DNA of 52,672 bases from Rubrivivax albus (GCF_004016515.1 NZ_SACT01000013.1:1-52672), one strand, 5' to 3'. Counted from the stretch's first letter, positions 42,784 through 52,367 are shown. Notes: a model not told the origin generated them from the sequence alone. Numbers and translations: made by a program.

Positions 42784-45561
42784 CTACCTTCGCTTCAGAA
42801 GGTCCTTCACCGCATCGGCTGCGCCCTCGGCGGACTCTTTGGCATCTGCAGCTACTTGTTTGGCGGCGCGTTTGAGCAGTGATTGCCCCGCGACCAGTGT
42901 TCCGTCCTCGCTTCGCCCCGAGTCCGCAGCAGAGCCCAACGCGCCGCTCTGTTGCTGAACGCCTTTGCGGATCGCCTGGCCGCGCCGTGAAACTGCGTCA
43001 CGGACTGTGTCAGGCATGCTCTGTGGAGGGGCTGCGCCAGCTGGTAGACCGGGCTGGCGAGCGACTGCAGCATCACCGGTGCGTTTCGCTCTCTCGATGT
43101 CTGGGCCCTCTGCCAGCTGACTGGCCTGCCGTGCATGCTGGGTCCTGAGGGACTCAAACGACAGCGGCACGGCAGTACCGTCAGAGAGGGTCCGGTTCGG
43201 TCCGAGTGACTGCCTGGCAAGCTCGGCCTCCATCAGGGCACGGGCAGCGGCACTCGTGCCACCGTACTGCTCGGCGTACCGTGTGAACATGGCGAGGTTG
43301 TGCGGGTCCTGGGCAATGTCGAGCGCGATCACCTCACCCCGTTCATAGGCTGCGCTCACGCGCTCCGCATAGGCGCTCCGATCTGAGAGACCGGCCTCGG
43401 CGCGCGAACTCCGGGTAGAGCTCGAGTTCAAGCGTGAAGACAGTTCCCGTGCCTCGCGGGCGTCAGATGCGACAACCGACGCGAAGCTTGAGTCGCGGGA
43501 CACTCGGTCGCCGAACTGCTTGAACTCGGCCAACTGCTCCGAGGTCAAGGCGCCCAGTACCCTCTGCTGGTCTGCCGAAAGCCCCGCCAGGTATCCCTTC
43601 TCTGCGTTGGCAGTTGCTCGAGCGCCGGCAACTGGTGTGGAGACACCGAGATGACCAGAGGCGCCGAAAGCGATTCGTGCGACTTGCGACTGGCTCATCC
43701 CCGTGCTGTCGGCGACGCTCCTCGTGATCTGGTCCAACCGGTTCAGCGTCTGCCCCAACTGCTCGAAGCTGCTGGATGTAGACCCCGTGCTGCTTCGCGA
43801 TGACTTCAGCTTTGCCAAGCCCTTGGTGAATGCCTCGGACAGCACCGCCGAACGTTCGGTGCTGGCGGCAACGGCTTCGCTTCGGGCTGCGTCGACTTGG
43901 CGGCTGGCGTCCTGGACATCCTGCTCGCTCACGCGCATCGAGACGACCCGGGACGCGTAGCCCTGGTTGCGCAGCAGGCTGACGGCGGTCCGGCCGGTCA
44001 GCATGTTCGACGAGAAGGTGTTGCCGCTGATGTCGTTCTGCCAGTTGCTCATGAACGCGGACGTCCGGTTCGGCGCGAGCCGGATCTGGTCCATGGAGAC
44101 ATTGCCCATGCTCAGATTGCCCGCGGCGGCACCTGCCGTGGCGCCGGCCACCATCGACTGCAGGCCTGAGAGACCGCCCACCAGCGCGGTGCCAAAGGTC
44201 TCCATCCGCTTGAGCGCCGCCCAGGCGATGAACGGGATGCTGATCGCCAGATAGCCGACCACGGCCTCGCCGGAGATCGCCCGGGAGTAGATCGTCGATG
44301 CCGTCTGCAGCGACAGGGCCTTGGCGCCGCTGCCCAGGTCAGCCGCCGCCGCGAGGTCGTAGACGGCGTAGATCGACGCCATGTAGTTGAGCACGGCGTA
44401 CAGCGGTGGCCAGAGCTGGATCCAGATCAGCACCGCCGCATAGCCCTTGAACGCTAGCATGGTCTCGCGCCCGCTGGTCAGCAGCATCAGCAGGACGAGA
44501 AGGGGGAACAGCGCGTAGGTGATGGCCTCGATCACGTTGCGGAACACCGGCAGCGCCTGCTCGGCGACCTTGCCGGCGTTCAGCCAGGCTGCGTTCTGCT
44601 GCGCCACGGACTGCGCCCGCCCGACGGCCAGCACCATGGCCGCAGGGTCGTTCACCTTCTGACCGATGATGTTGCTGGTGTCGTTGATCGCATTCAGCAC
44701 CGCGTTCTGGCGGATCAGGTCGGCCGCCGTCGCGGCCGCGGTCGCGATGCTGTTCTTCAGGTAGGCCTGCTGGATCTGCCCGGCGATGGCGGCATTGGCG
44801 GCCGCCGCCGGTAGCGTCGGATTGAGCTGGAAGGCGAGCTTGCCCTGGATGCGAGTCAGCTGCGCCGGCAGCCGGCCGTTGAGGTTCGTGTAGGCGTTCG
44901 GGCAGGTGTCGACGGTGATCGAGCCGCCGGCGCTGGTCAGGGTCGTGAAGCGGGCCGGGTTGGGCGATGCCATCAGCGCCCACACGTCGTCCGAGCTCGA
45001 GAACGTACCCGGATCGACCGTGCCGTCGATCAGGTCGTACATCGTGCAGTTGTGGATGAAGTTGACCAGGTCCGTGCGGAAGTTCGGATCCTGGAAGGCG
45101 ACGCCTCCGGTCTCCCGGATGAGGCGGTTGCCGAACATCAGGCCGTTCTTCGCGTAGCTCAGTTCGCTTGGCAGGGCGCCGACACCCGGGATGACCTGGA
45201 AGGCCGTCTCGAACAGGCCCGTGAGCGTGTGCCCGACCGTGCTGGTGACGCTGCCCAGGAAGGCGACGCCGAACGGGACGTTGGCCACCACCTTCACGGC
45301 AGATCCGCCAGTCTTGTCGACGACGCCCACAGTCACCCTCGGCACGATGAGGACGGAGAACACCAGCAGTACCGTGGCCAGCCACTTCCACCCCTGCAGC
45401 TTCTCGGGCGCGAAAGCGTAGGCCACCAGCGCCGCGATGAACCCGCAGAAGGCCACGGCGGCGACCGCCGCCATATAGTCGCCAGAGCCGTGGATGGCTG
45501 CCGCAGCGTTGAAGATGCCGAACAGGCTGTCGGCGTTCTGGTAGGCGTAGATCTCCCACAT
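42784..45561 (-). CDS. traG: F-type conjugative transfer protein TraG
   Basis: A 925-residue inner-membrane protein for mating-pair stabilisation and pilus assembly in F-like type IV secretion. The N-terminal ~480 residues are the TraG-N domain with helices near 30-75 and 355-480 around a periplasmic loop that contains paired cysteines. The C-terminal ~430 residues are a soluble, alanine/serine/glutamine-rich helical part (SEQDVQDASRQVDAARSEAVAASTERS, DQQRVLGALTSEQLAEFKQFG). That region corresponds to the domain linked to mating-pair stability and entry exclusion in F. The start is ATG at 45561 with AGGAG. The length is close to F TraG. Confidence 0.92.
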   Translation of the reverse strand: MWEIYAYQNADSLFGIFNAAAAIHGSGDYMAAVAAVAFCGFIAALVAYAFAPEKLQGWKWLATVLLVFSVLIVPRVTVGVVDKTGGSAVKVVANVPFGVAFLGSVTSTVGHTLTGLFETAFQVIPGVGALPSELSYAKNGLMFGNRLIRETGGVAFQDPNFRTDLVNFIHNCTMYDLIDGTVDPGTFSSSDDVWALMASPNPARFTTLTSAGGSITVDTCPNAYTNLNGRLPAQLTRIQGKLAFQLNPTLPAAAANAAIAGQIQQAYLKNSIATAAATAADLIRQNAVLNAINDTSNIIGQKVNDPAAMVLAVGRAQSVAQQNAAWLNAGKVAEQALPVFRNVIEAITYALFPLLVLLMLLTSGRETMLAFKGYAAVLIWIQLWPPLYAVLNYMASIYAVYDLAAAADLGSGAKALSLQTASTIYSRAISGEAVVGYLAISIPFIAWAALKRMETFGTALVGGLSGLQSMVAGATAGAAAGNLSMGNVSMDQIRLAPNRTSAFMSNWQNDISGNTFSSNMLTGRTAVSLLRNQGYASRVVSMRVSEQDVQDASRQVDAARSEAVAASTERSAVLSEAFTKGLAKLKSSRSSTGSTSSSFEQLGQTLNRLDQITRSVADSTGMSQSQVARIAFGASGHLGVSTPVAGARATANAEKGYLAGLSADQQRVLGALTSEQLAEFKQFGDRVSRDSSFASVVASDAREARELSSRLNSSSTRSSRAEAGLSDRSAYAERVSAAYERGEVIALDIAQDPHNLAMFTRYAEQYGGTSAAARALMEAELARQSLGPNRTLSDGTAVPLSFESLRTQHARQASQLAEGPDIERAKRTGDAAVARQPGLPAGAAPPQSMPDTVRDAVSRRGQAIRKGVQQQSGALGSAADSGRSEDGTLVAGQSLLKRAAKQVAADAKESAEGAADAVKDLLKRR

Positions 45562-45637
45562 GCGTCGCTCCTGGGGATTGGCCCGCCTCCGGGTTGCCGG
45601 CGCGGCGCCTGAGGCAACAGTCCTGCCGACTGATGTG

Positions 45638-47092
45638 TCAGCGGGCCTGGAAGGCCGCCTGCTGCCCCAGCATGTCCATCACGTGCTGGGGCATGCTCGA
45701 CCGCAGCTGCCGCTCGAGCTGCTCCAGGTGGCTGGACACCGCCCGGAACGAGCCGACCTTCTGGTACAGCAGGTTCTTCTCCTGCGACAACTGCAGCAGC
45801 ATGGCCTGGGCCCGCTGCCTCACCAGGTTGGCGCGATCCCGCTGGGTCTGCTGAAGGGTGTAGTCCTTGTCGAGGGCTGCCATGCCCACGCGCAGGTTGC
45901 GCTCCAGGAAGACGTAGGCGTAGTCGGCTGCGATCACGTCGCGGTACTGGGCGATCAGGCTGTCGGACAGTCCGGAACCGGGGATCGTCGCGCCGATCGA
46001 GAGCATCTTGTAGACCGGCTCGGTGGTCTGGTTGACGAAGCCGACCTCGGCCGAGTTATTCGGGATCGCCGTGCGCGTGGCGATCTTGTCGGCGATCGAG
46101 CGCATCATGGTCTCGACGCGGGCGGTGAAGGGCGTGTGGGTGTAGCTGGTGTTCAGTGTCACCACGTCGCAGTCGGTGTAGTTGTTGCACCGGAGCAGGT
46201 GCTGCGTGACGTTGGTGCCGGTGCCCGCCGCCTGGCCGTACAGCAGCTGGCTGATCGAGGTGATCGTCGGCGCCACGGGCTCGGGGTCGCGCGCCGCATC
46301 CTCTGGGTAGAAGATCACTGTGCCGACGATGCTCATGATGAGCTCGCGCTCCTGGTCGTCGAGGTAGGTGCCGGTACGCTGCAGTGCCTTCCAGGTCAGG
46401 TTGCCGACGAAGGGCGCCTTGTTGCGGATGTTGGCGTCGCCCGAGGATCGGGCCGAGGCCAGGATGCCGGGGCGGTCGGTCGCGCAGCGGCGGCGCGCGG
46501 CATCCCGATCGGTCTCCAGGCCCATTTCGATGGCCAGGTCGGAGCAGGCCTCCTGCGAGCTGAAGCCTGCCGCCTCGGCGGCCGTGCTGACGATGGCCTT
46601 TGCGGTCTCGCAGGAGTTGATGCGCGCGTTGTTGATCCAGGTCTCCAGGCCCTTGGCCCACTTGGTCAACCCGCCCAGCAGCGGCGAGACCGACTCCAGC
46701 GCGAGCTGGAAGGCGATGCCCGGCAGCGCGGCCGTGATGTTACGCAGCATGTTCTTGAACTCGGCCGCCGAGATGTGCGAGAAGGAGCCGCCGAACACGT
46801 CGATGCCGCCGCAGCCGGCGCGGGCGCTCGGAAACTGGATCGCCGCGAGCTGGTAGACCTTGTTCGGCGCCCGCATGAACAGGCTGCCACCGGTGTAGGT
46901 GTTGAAGGTTTGGCCGCGGAACGCGCCCGGTGCGGTGTAGTTGCCGATGGCGCCCAGGCTGTTGAACATGTTGTTCACCTCGGCGTTCAGGTCACCGGCC
47001 CGCAGTGGCGCGGGACCCACGGCGAGCGCCGCGCAACACAGGGCGACCACCACAGCGCGGTGCAGGGACTGGTCGGCGTCGGTACGCTTCAT
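45638..47092 (-). CDS. traH: F-type conjugative transfer protein TraH
   Basis: A 484-residue periplasmic protein required for pilus extension. The signal peptide is MKRTDADQSLHRAVVVALCCAALAVGPAPLRAG. The TraH core begins LNAEVNNMFNSLGAIGNYTAPGAFRGQTFNTYTGGSLFMRAP and includes the cysteine-containing AGCGGIDVFGGSFSHISAAEFKNML, all family-specific. The start is ATG at 47092 with AAGGAG six bases upstream. It is followed by traG after 76 bp and preceded by traF, the conserved F-like order traF-traH-traG. Confidence 0.95.
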   Translation of the reverse strand: MKRTDADQSLHRAVVVALCCAALAVGPAPLRAGDLNAEVNNMFNSLGAIGNYTAPGAFRGQTFNTYTGGSLFMRAPNKVYQLAAIQFPSARAGCGGIDVFGGSFSHISAAEFKNMLRNITAALPGIAFQLALESVSPLLGGLTKWAKGLETWINNARINSCETAKAIVSTAAEAAGFSSQEACSDLAIEMGLETDRDAARRRCATDRPGILASARSSGDANIRNKAPFVGNLTWKALQRTGTYLDDQERELIMSIVGTVIFYPEDAARDPEPVAPTITSISQLLYGQAAGTGTNVTQHLLRCNNYTDCDVVTLNTSYTHTPFTARVETMMRSIADKIATRTAIPNNSAEVGFVNQTTEPVYKMLSIGATIPGSGLSDSLIAQYRDVIAADYAYVFLERNLRVGMAALDKDYTLQQTQRDRANLVRQRAQAMLLQLSQEKNLLYQKVGSFRAVSSHLEQLERQLRSSMPQHVMDMLGQQAAFQAR

Positions 47093-47139
47093 CGGGGGCT
47101 CCTTTGGCCTTCTGTCTGCGCTGGTACGGGCTAACCGCC

Positions 47140-48051
47140 TCAGCGCTGATGGGTCAAGCGGGCCTGGGCCTGCAGGCCGCCAGTCCCGCCCAGGACCGGT
47201 GTGGCGGCGCTGTCGGGTGAGGCCGCGACCATCGAGATGCGCTCGACCAGCTGCGCCTCGGACAGCACGCCGAAGCCGATCGGGGTGATCTTTCCGGTGA
47301 AGGGCTGGGCGAGGTAGACGGCGGGAACCTGGCTCACCTGCAGCGTGGTGGCGATCCCGTTGTCCCGCCGGGCATCCGCGAAGCCGGGAATCGGGCCACC
47401 GTCGACGCTGATCGCGACCACCTTGATGCCGTGCCTGGCCTGAAAGGCCTCGAGCGTCGGCGCGAAGGCATGGCAGTAGGGGCAGTCGCTGCGGAAGAAG
47501 AACAACAGGACATGGTCGCGACCCAGGGCGCTGATGGACTGGCTGCGCTGGGCCGTCTGAAGCTGGTCGAACACCTCCAGCGCCTTCGCGTTCACCGGGC
47601 GTCCCTGGAGCGTGGGGTCGAGCTCCGGACTGGCCCATGCGATGCGCTGCGCCACGTCGGCGAAGGTGGATGCGCGCGACACCACCTGGGCCTCCAGCTC
47701 CATGTAGCGGCGTACGTTGGATTCGGTCGGCCGAATGATGGCGATGTGCCGGCGCTCCTCGAGGGCCTTCTGCAGGCGCTCGAACTCGACGATCTCGGGG
47801 GGCTTGGGGGGCGAACGCCGGGGTGCGATGGCGGCGCTCGATGCCGATGCGGGCTGCCGCGGTGCGGAAGCCGGAGATTCGGGCGGCGGGATCTCCGGCT
47901 CCTCGTAGAAGTGCCAGCCGCGCCAGTTGTCGGACCAGTAGGGCCGTCCGGGGTCTTGCGGCTGCGCCAGGGTGACCGTCCCGCTGCCAAGCATGACAAC
48001 GAGACAGAGTGCGAGCCGAGCTTGGCGCGAGGCAGGGCGGCGCAGCGTCAT
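47140..48051 (-). CDS. traF: F-type conjugative transfer protein TraF (thioredoxin fold)
   Basis: A 303-residue periplasmic protein of the TraF family for pilus assembly and disulfide handling. The signal peptide is MTLRRPASRQARLALCLVVMLGSGTVTLAQ. A conserved RPYWSDNWRGWHFYEEP segment follows, then a proline-rich linker and a thioredoxin-like domain with an intact C-P-Y-C pair (LLFFFRSDCPYCHAFAPTL). In classical F TraF the active-site cysteines are lost, so this copy is likely redox-active. It overlaps the preceding small gene by four bases. Confidence 0.92.
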   Translation of the reverse strand: MTLRRPASRQARLALCLVVMLGSGTVTLAQPQDPGRPYWSDNWRGWHFYEEPEIPPPESPASAPRQPASASSAAIAPRRSPPKPPEIVEFERLQKALEERRHIAIIRPTESNVRRYMELEAQVVSRASTFADVAQRIAWASPELDPTLQGRPVNAKALEVFDQLQTAQRSQSISALGRDHVLLFFFRSDCPYCHAFAPTLEAFQARHGIKVVAISVDGGPIPGFADARRDNGIATTLQVSQVPAVYLAQPFTGKITPIGFGVLSEAQLVERISMVAASPDSAATPVLGGTGGLQAQARLTHQR

Positions 48052-48461
48052 GGGCGCCGCCTCATGTCCATCAAGACGGGCGACCGCGGCGGCTGGCCGT
48101 CGCGGCAGTAGTTTATGCCGAAGTCGATGGTCTGCCGCCGGGGTGCCTGCACGCCGCCAGCGCCGTAGTTGGGCAGCTGCACGCCGTCTTGCCAGAAGCG
48201 CACGTTGAGGCGACTGCAGCCTGGCTGGGCGTAGCGCTTCTCGGTGCTGACGTCGATGTAGATCGGCGTCGTGGCGTTGAAGCGCTTCGAGATCGCCTCG
48301 GCGACCTCGCCCACCAGGACCCCGTGGGCCTTGCCGTCGGGTGCGTCCAGGGCCGACAGCATCAGCTGATTGGCATCGCGGACGGGCAGTCGTTCCTGAG
48401 CCGTGGAAGTGCTGGCAAACAAGGCGCAGGCGGCGCCGAGCAGAACGGTGATGGCCTTCAT
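48048..48461 (-). CDS. Small periplasmic protein of the tra block, unknown
   Basis: A 137-residue protein with a signal peptide (MKAITVLLGAACALFASTSTAQ) and two cysteines (AQPGCSRLN and GINYCRDG) that may form a disulfide. The middle contains PIYIDVSTEKRYAQPGC and FWQDGVQLP. No family was recognised. It overlaps traN upstream (ATGA-type) and traF downstream, so it belongs to the conjugation operon and may be a pilus or channel accessory. ATG at 48461 is chosen because it begins the signal peptide. Confidence 0.7.
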   Translation of the reverse strand: MKAITVLLGAACALFASTSTAQERLPVRDANQLMLSALDAPDGKAHGVLVGEVAEAISKRFNATTPIYIDVSTEKRYAQPGCSRLNVRFWQDGVQLPNYGAGGVQAPRRQTIDFGINYCRDGQPPRSPVLMDMRRRP

Positions 48462-50929
48462 TGGCACTTCCCCTGGCCGTAGTAGCACGTGGGCACGCGG
48501 CTGGCGCTGCCGGCCTGCAGCGCGTTGACATTCGGCAGGGTCGGCACCAGCGACGCGTAGAACTCCGACAGGTCCATCGCCGCGAAGTTGAGCGTCTGCA
48601 GCTGCGCGACGGTGAAGCCGGAGCAGTCGGCGTTCTGCGCGCCGCCCCAGCCCTTGCCGATCTGCGCGCGGCCCTGTTCATTGACGATGCGCGCCAGCAT
48701 CGAGTTGAAGCAGCACTTCGAGGTGGTGTGTTCGACGCAGGACACGCACACGCCCAGGACCCGGAAGCACGATGAGCACCAGGTGCCGATCGTGTGGCAC
48801 AGCCTGGCGCCTTCCTTCATCGCCAGCTTCCCCTCGTCCTCGTTGCATGACATCATCGAGAGGACGATGTAGATGATCACCGCGATGGCCAGCGTCCAAG
48901 GGTCGAAGGCCACGACTAGGCTGTCCCCGGCATACACGGCCACCGATCCGGCGGGCAGGGCGGCGCCATTCACCGCCACCGTCACGCCATAGGTCGTGAA
49001 CGTGCCGCTGAAGCCGCCGCCCATCAGCAGCGCCGAGATGCCCTGGTAGATGAACTGCTGGTTCTGCGAGTTCATCAGCACGTCGAAGACCAGACGCGAG
49101 CCGCCGCCGAAGATGCTCTGGTTCGTCATGCCGGCGCCGGCGCCGTCGGCGTAGCAGCAGTTTTTCAGCAGGCGGTCGCGGCAGCGGTTCTCCTCGCCCT
49201 TGAAGACCTGCATTCGGTCGGCGTCCAGGTAGATGCCTGCCTCGCGCCCGGCCTCGAGCATCGACATGCTGCGCGCAGAGTCGGGGTCGTTCGGCGCGCC
49301 GATGTCGAAGCAGTTGCCGCTCAGGCAGAAGACGTTGGTCGGACAGTTGCTGCTGGTGGTGACGGTCGCGGCCGGCACGGGGCAGCTGTAGCCGTCCTCG
49401 AACACCTCGCACACGCCGGTGAGGGCGTTGGTCTGCCGGCAGGTCGACGACTGCGGCGTGCATCCCGCGGTCACCAGCGGCGCGCACTGGTCGGCCGACG
49501 CGCCGCCGCTGCACGACATCGTGCTCCGGTACTCCCAGCAGTCGCGGGTGACGGCCACGCCGTCGACGACCTTGGTTGCCGGGCCATCGGTGCAGACGGC
49601 GGGCGTCGTGGTGGTGCAGCGACCACCGGCGTCCAGGGTCGGGCACTGGTCGTCCCAGCGGTCGGTCTCGGTGACGGTGGTGGCTGGCCGCGTGTAGGAC
49701 AGCCGCATCGTCGGGATCGGGCCGAAGGCGGGGTTGGGCGCCCAGCCGATCACGGCCCGGTCGGCGTCGATGTTCCAGTAGGTACCGGCCACGGTGCCCG
49801 TGATGTCGATGCCGGCGTAGGGCGTCCAGCCGGGAGCGGGCGCGTAGCACTTGGTGCCGTCCAGGGCGGCGGTGGTGCAGCCGCTGTCGCCCTGGCAGAT
49901 GGTGTCCTGGATGTTGTCGCCGCTCTGCGTGCCGGCGCGGCAGGCGGCGTAGACCTTGCGGAATGGCTCGACGCTGGTGCAGCTGTAGCCGGAGTCGCCG
50001 CCACCTGTACAGACCTCGGCGCGCTCCGGGGCCACCATCGCAGTCAGGCTGCAGGTCGATCCGCTGCAGCTCTTGTCAGCCACCCAGACGGCCGTGCGGA
50101 TCGGCTGGCCGTCGATCATCGAGTAGGTGGTGTCAATGACCGACACGATCTGCGGGAAGACGACCGGCGTCGTCATGTCCACGTCGAAGAAGCTGAGCGG
50201 ATTGCCGTCGTGGGTGACGCGGAAGTGCTGCGCGGTGACGGCGCGGTCGGGCAGGCACTGCACGTCAAGACCCGTGCGGCCGGAGCCGGCGTGGGCGAAC
50301 CAGTCGCCCGGGTTGCAGCTGGTGGTCCGCGTCGTGCTGACGGTCAGGCTTCGGCTGCAGCTGTAGTTGCCGACGCCGACGTAGCGCAGGCAGCTGCGTG
50401 GCTGCATGCCGGCGGGCACCGGGGTGACCGTGGTGGTGCACCCGCTGTAGTAGGCGGCCAGGCTGCCCAGCTCGGCCGACGGCGTGCGGCCGATTGCGCG
50501 GGCGGCGGCAACGGCTGGGTCATCGGCGCCGATCGTCGGGCGCGGCGTGTTGGCCGAGGAGAAGGCGCCACGCTGCGCCTGGCAGAGCGGGTCGGAGGGG
50601 GTCAGTGCACAGGTAGACAGCCTCGCGTTGCCCTGTGACGACAGGTTGGGCTGGCGGTAGTAGCTGCGCTCCGGTGGCGTGGTCGTGTAGCCCGGGACCA
50701 CGGCGGTGGCCCCCGGGGTGGTGACGTTGCCGCGGGCCACTGGGTTCGCGGCCTGGCCGGCGGCGACACCTTCCTCGTGCGGACCGGCCACGGCGGCGGT
50801 CTGCGTCGTCAGGAAGCAGGCGGCGGTGATGCAGGCGACGAGGCGGCGCCACGGCGAGGCGCGGCTCGCCGTCAATGGCGTCGGAGCAGGGCAGTGGCTA
50901 CTGGGGGCGGGCGGGGTGGGGAGAAGCAC
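48458..50929 (-). CDS. traN: Cysteine-rich outer-membrane mating-pair protein TraN
   Basis: An 823-residue protein of the TraN family, which in F contacts recipient outer-membrane proteins and stabilises mating pairs. The signal peptide is near residues 25-48 (WRRLVACITAACFLTTQTAAVAG). More than 40 cysteines are spread over the chain. The C-terminal core (GREAGIYLDADRMQVFKGEENRCRDRLLKNCCY, IYIVLSMMSCNEDEGKLAMKEGARLCHTIGTWCSS, HTTSKCCFNSMLARIVNEQGRAQIGKGWG) is the diagnostic part. It starts with GTG at 50929 and has a weak ribosome site. It is longer than F TraN, mainly through the variable middle that decides receptor choice. Confidence 0.9.
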   Translation of the reverse strand: MLLPTPPAPSSHCPAPTPLTASRASPWRRLVACITAACFLTTQTAAVAGPHEEGVAAGQAANPVARGNVTTPGATAVVPGYTTTPPERSYYRQPNLSSQGNARLSTCALTPSDPLCQAQRGAFSSANTPRPTIGADDPAVAAARAIGRTPSAELGSLAAYYSGCTTTVTPVPAGMQPRSCLRYVGVGNYSCSRSLTVSTTRTTSCNPGDWFAHAGSGRTGLDVQCLPDRAVTAQHFRVTHDGNPLSFFDVDMTTPVVFPQIVSVIDTTYSMIDGQPIRTAVWVADKSCSGSTCSLTAMVAPERAEVCTGGGDSGYSCTSVEPFRKVYAACRAGTQSGDNIQDTICQGDSGCTTAALDGTKCYAPAPGWTPYAGIDITGTVAGTYWNIDADRAVIGWAPNPAFGPIPTMRLSYTRPATTVTETDRWDDQCPTLDAGGRCTTTTPAVCTDGPATKVVDGVAVTRDCWEYRSTMSCSGGASADQCAPLVTAGCTPQSSTCRQTNALTGVCEVFEDGYSCPVPAATVTTSSNCPTNVFCLSGNCFDIGAPNDPDSARSMSMLEAGREAGIYLDADRMQVFKGEENRCRDRLLKNCCYADGAGAGMTNQSIFGGGSRLVFDVLMNSQNQQFIYQGISALLMGGGFSGTFTTYGVTVAVNGAALPAGSVAVYAGDSLVVAFDPWTLAIAVIIYIVLSMMSCNEDEGKLAMKEGARLCHTIGTWCSSCFRVLGVCVSCVEHTTSKCCFNSMLARIVNEQGRAQIGKGWGGAQNADCSGFTVAQLQTLNFAAMDLSEFYASLVPTLPNVNALQAGSASRVPTCYYGQGKCQ

Positions 50930-51294
50930 GCCCCATGGTCAGGGGCAGTCCGGGCGGTGTCTCGGGGAAACGGTGGGTCAGAGAGTGGGTTTTCGAGGCT
51001 GGCTAGGTGGGCCTTGGCGATTGGCTGCACCGCGTTGAGACCGGCCGTTGGCAAACAGTTGAGCTACTCACACAGACGGCCAACAGCGGCCGCTCGACTC
51101 GGCCGATCGAACAACAGCAGCGCCGCGGTTGCCTTCCTTCGCCGCCACGGCTCCGATGACCCCTTTTCTGGTGGATCGCCGGCAGCGACGGTCGTCGCCC
51201 GTACCAACGGGTGTAGGGCTGAGGTGCTTTGACCTTTGGGCCTCTGATCGACCCGCGATCTTGCCCCTTTCTCACTCCCGCCAGGCTTGTTGGT
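50930..51294. other. Intergenic region between traN and the exonuclease gene
   Basis: These 365 bp are the divergent gap between the minus-strand tra operon and a plus-strand exonuclease gene. The composition is slightly less GC-rich than its surroundings. An open frame crossing 50777-51232 has low-complexity arginine/alanine content and no family features. Promoters for both directions must lie here, but none could be identified with confidence. Confidence 0.4.
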
Positions 51295-51846
51295 ATGCTG
51301 AAATGCATGCGCGAGAAGTACATCTCGGTCGACATCGAATCCTCCGGCCCCATCCCCGGCGAGTACAGCCTGCTGACCATCGGTGCTTGCCTGGTCGATG
51401 ATGACTCGACGACCTTTGCGGCATCGCTCAAGCCGCTGAACCGAAACGCGGTGCCGGAAGCGATGAGCGTCAGTGGCCTCTCACTTGACGAACTCGAGCG
51501 CACTGGCCAGCCCCCGGCTGAAGCCATGGCTGCGTTTGGCGAGTGGATCGCTCAAGCCACGCAGGACGGGACGAAGGCAGTCTTTGTCGGATTGAACGCT
51601 CCGTTCGACTGGAGCTTCGTCAACTACTACTTTCACCGCTTCGTGGGTGACAACCCCTTCGGATTCACTGCGTTGGACATCAAGGCGCTGTACATGGGCG
51701 CAACCGGGTGCACCTGGGACCAGACGGGCTCAAGCAAGATGGCCAAGCGGCTGAGTCCGAAGCGCACCGGGACGCACGATGCGCTTGAGGACGCCTTGTA
51801 TCAGGCTGAGCTCTTTCGCCTGACTCGCAGCATCTCTAGTCGCTAG
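51295..51846 (+). CDS. DEDDh-family 3'-5' exonuclease (DnaQ-like)
   Basis: A 183-residue nuclease with the DnaQ-type fold. Catalytic motifs are SVDIESSGPIPGEYSLLTIGA (Exo I Asp-Glu), GLNAPFDWSFVNYYFH (Exo II Asp) and GTHDALEDALYQAELF (Exo III His and Asp), so all four acidic residues and the DEDDh histidine are present. It could degrade DNA or short RNA; the substrate is not known. The start is ATG at 51295 or 51307; ribosome sites are weak for both. Its TAG stop shares CTAG with the stop of the convergent JAB gene. Exonucleases of this type occur in defence and mobile-element cargo. Confidence 0.85.
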   Translation: MLKCMREKYISVDIESSGPIPGEYSLLTIGACLVDDDSTTFAASLKPLNRNAVPEAMSVSGLSLDELERTGQPPAEAMAAFGEWIAQATQDGTKAVFVGLNAPFDWSFVNYYFHRFVGDNPFGFTALDIKALYMGATGCTWDQTGSSKMAKRLSPKRTGTHDALEDALYQAELFRLTRSISSR

Positions 51847-52367
51847 CCTCGCTGAGCTGCCTCGACCGGCACCTGCTCCATCGGAAGAAGCCGCCCTTCA
51901 AGCCTGGCACTCGGGGATGCAGACTCCTGCACCCACACGCGCAGGCTCCGGGAGGACCTCAGGTTGCCGACGATCATGAACACGATGCCGGCACGCATGT
52001 CCGAAGCTGCACCTGCATGGTCCTCCGCGAGACGGCGGTCCAGCTCAGAGGGGACGGGTTCGGGCTCCGGATGTGTATGCCAAAGCCCAACAAAGTGCAG
52101 GCCACGCTCGAACTGCGTCCTGCGTTCAGCAGCCATTCGCTGCGCGTCGAACGTGACCCTGGCGTATGAAGATTGAAGCGGCTCAAGCTGAGTGGCCGCG
52201 TCAATCACGATACGGGTACTAGACAGGTCCCGTGAGTAGAGTTGGCCGATTCGCTCGCGCGACGTGCGGCCGCGCTGCGCCTGCCCCATCAGGAAACTGA
52301 CTACGCTTGCCTCAAGCACCAAGGACCAGCTCGCGCCCGCCAAGTGGTAGGTCAGCTCAGTCGCCAT
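51843..52367 (-). CDS. JAB/JAMM metalloprotease (Mov34/MPN, Cap3-like isopeptidase)
   Basis: A 174-residue predicted zinc isopeptidase. The JAMM motif is complete: an upstream glutamate (in TSRERIGQLYSRDL), then H-x-H-x-P...S-x-x-D in VGLWHTHPEPEPVPSELDRRLAEDHA. Bacterial stand-alone JAB proteins remove ubiquitin-like or cGAS-type conjugates, as CBASS Cap3 and the Bil deconjugase do. The start is ATG at 52367 (MATELTYHLAG), overlapping the end of an upstream same-strand gene, the usual coupling to an E1/E2-type partner. That partner is broken, so a full conjugation system is not present in the window. Confidence 0.85.
   Translation of the reverse strand: MATELTYHLAGASWSLVLEASVVSFLMGQAQRGRTSRERIGQLYSRDLSSTRIVIDAATQLEPLQSSYARVTFDAQRMAAERRTQFERGLHFVGLWHTHPEPEPVPSELDRRLAEDHAGAASDMRAGIVFMIVGNLRSSRSLRVWVQESASPSARLEGRLLPMEQVPVEAAQRG

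Noticed and set aside
50777..51232. An open frame covering the traN start and the following gap
   Set aside because: It overlaps the signal-peptide region of traN on the other strand and has a low-complexity Arg/Ala/Ser translation without features.
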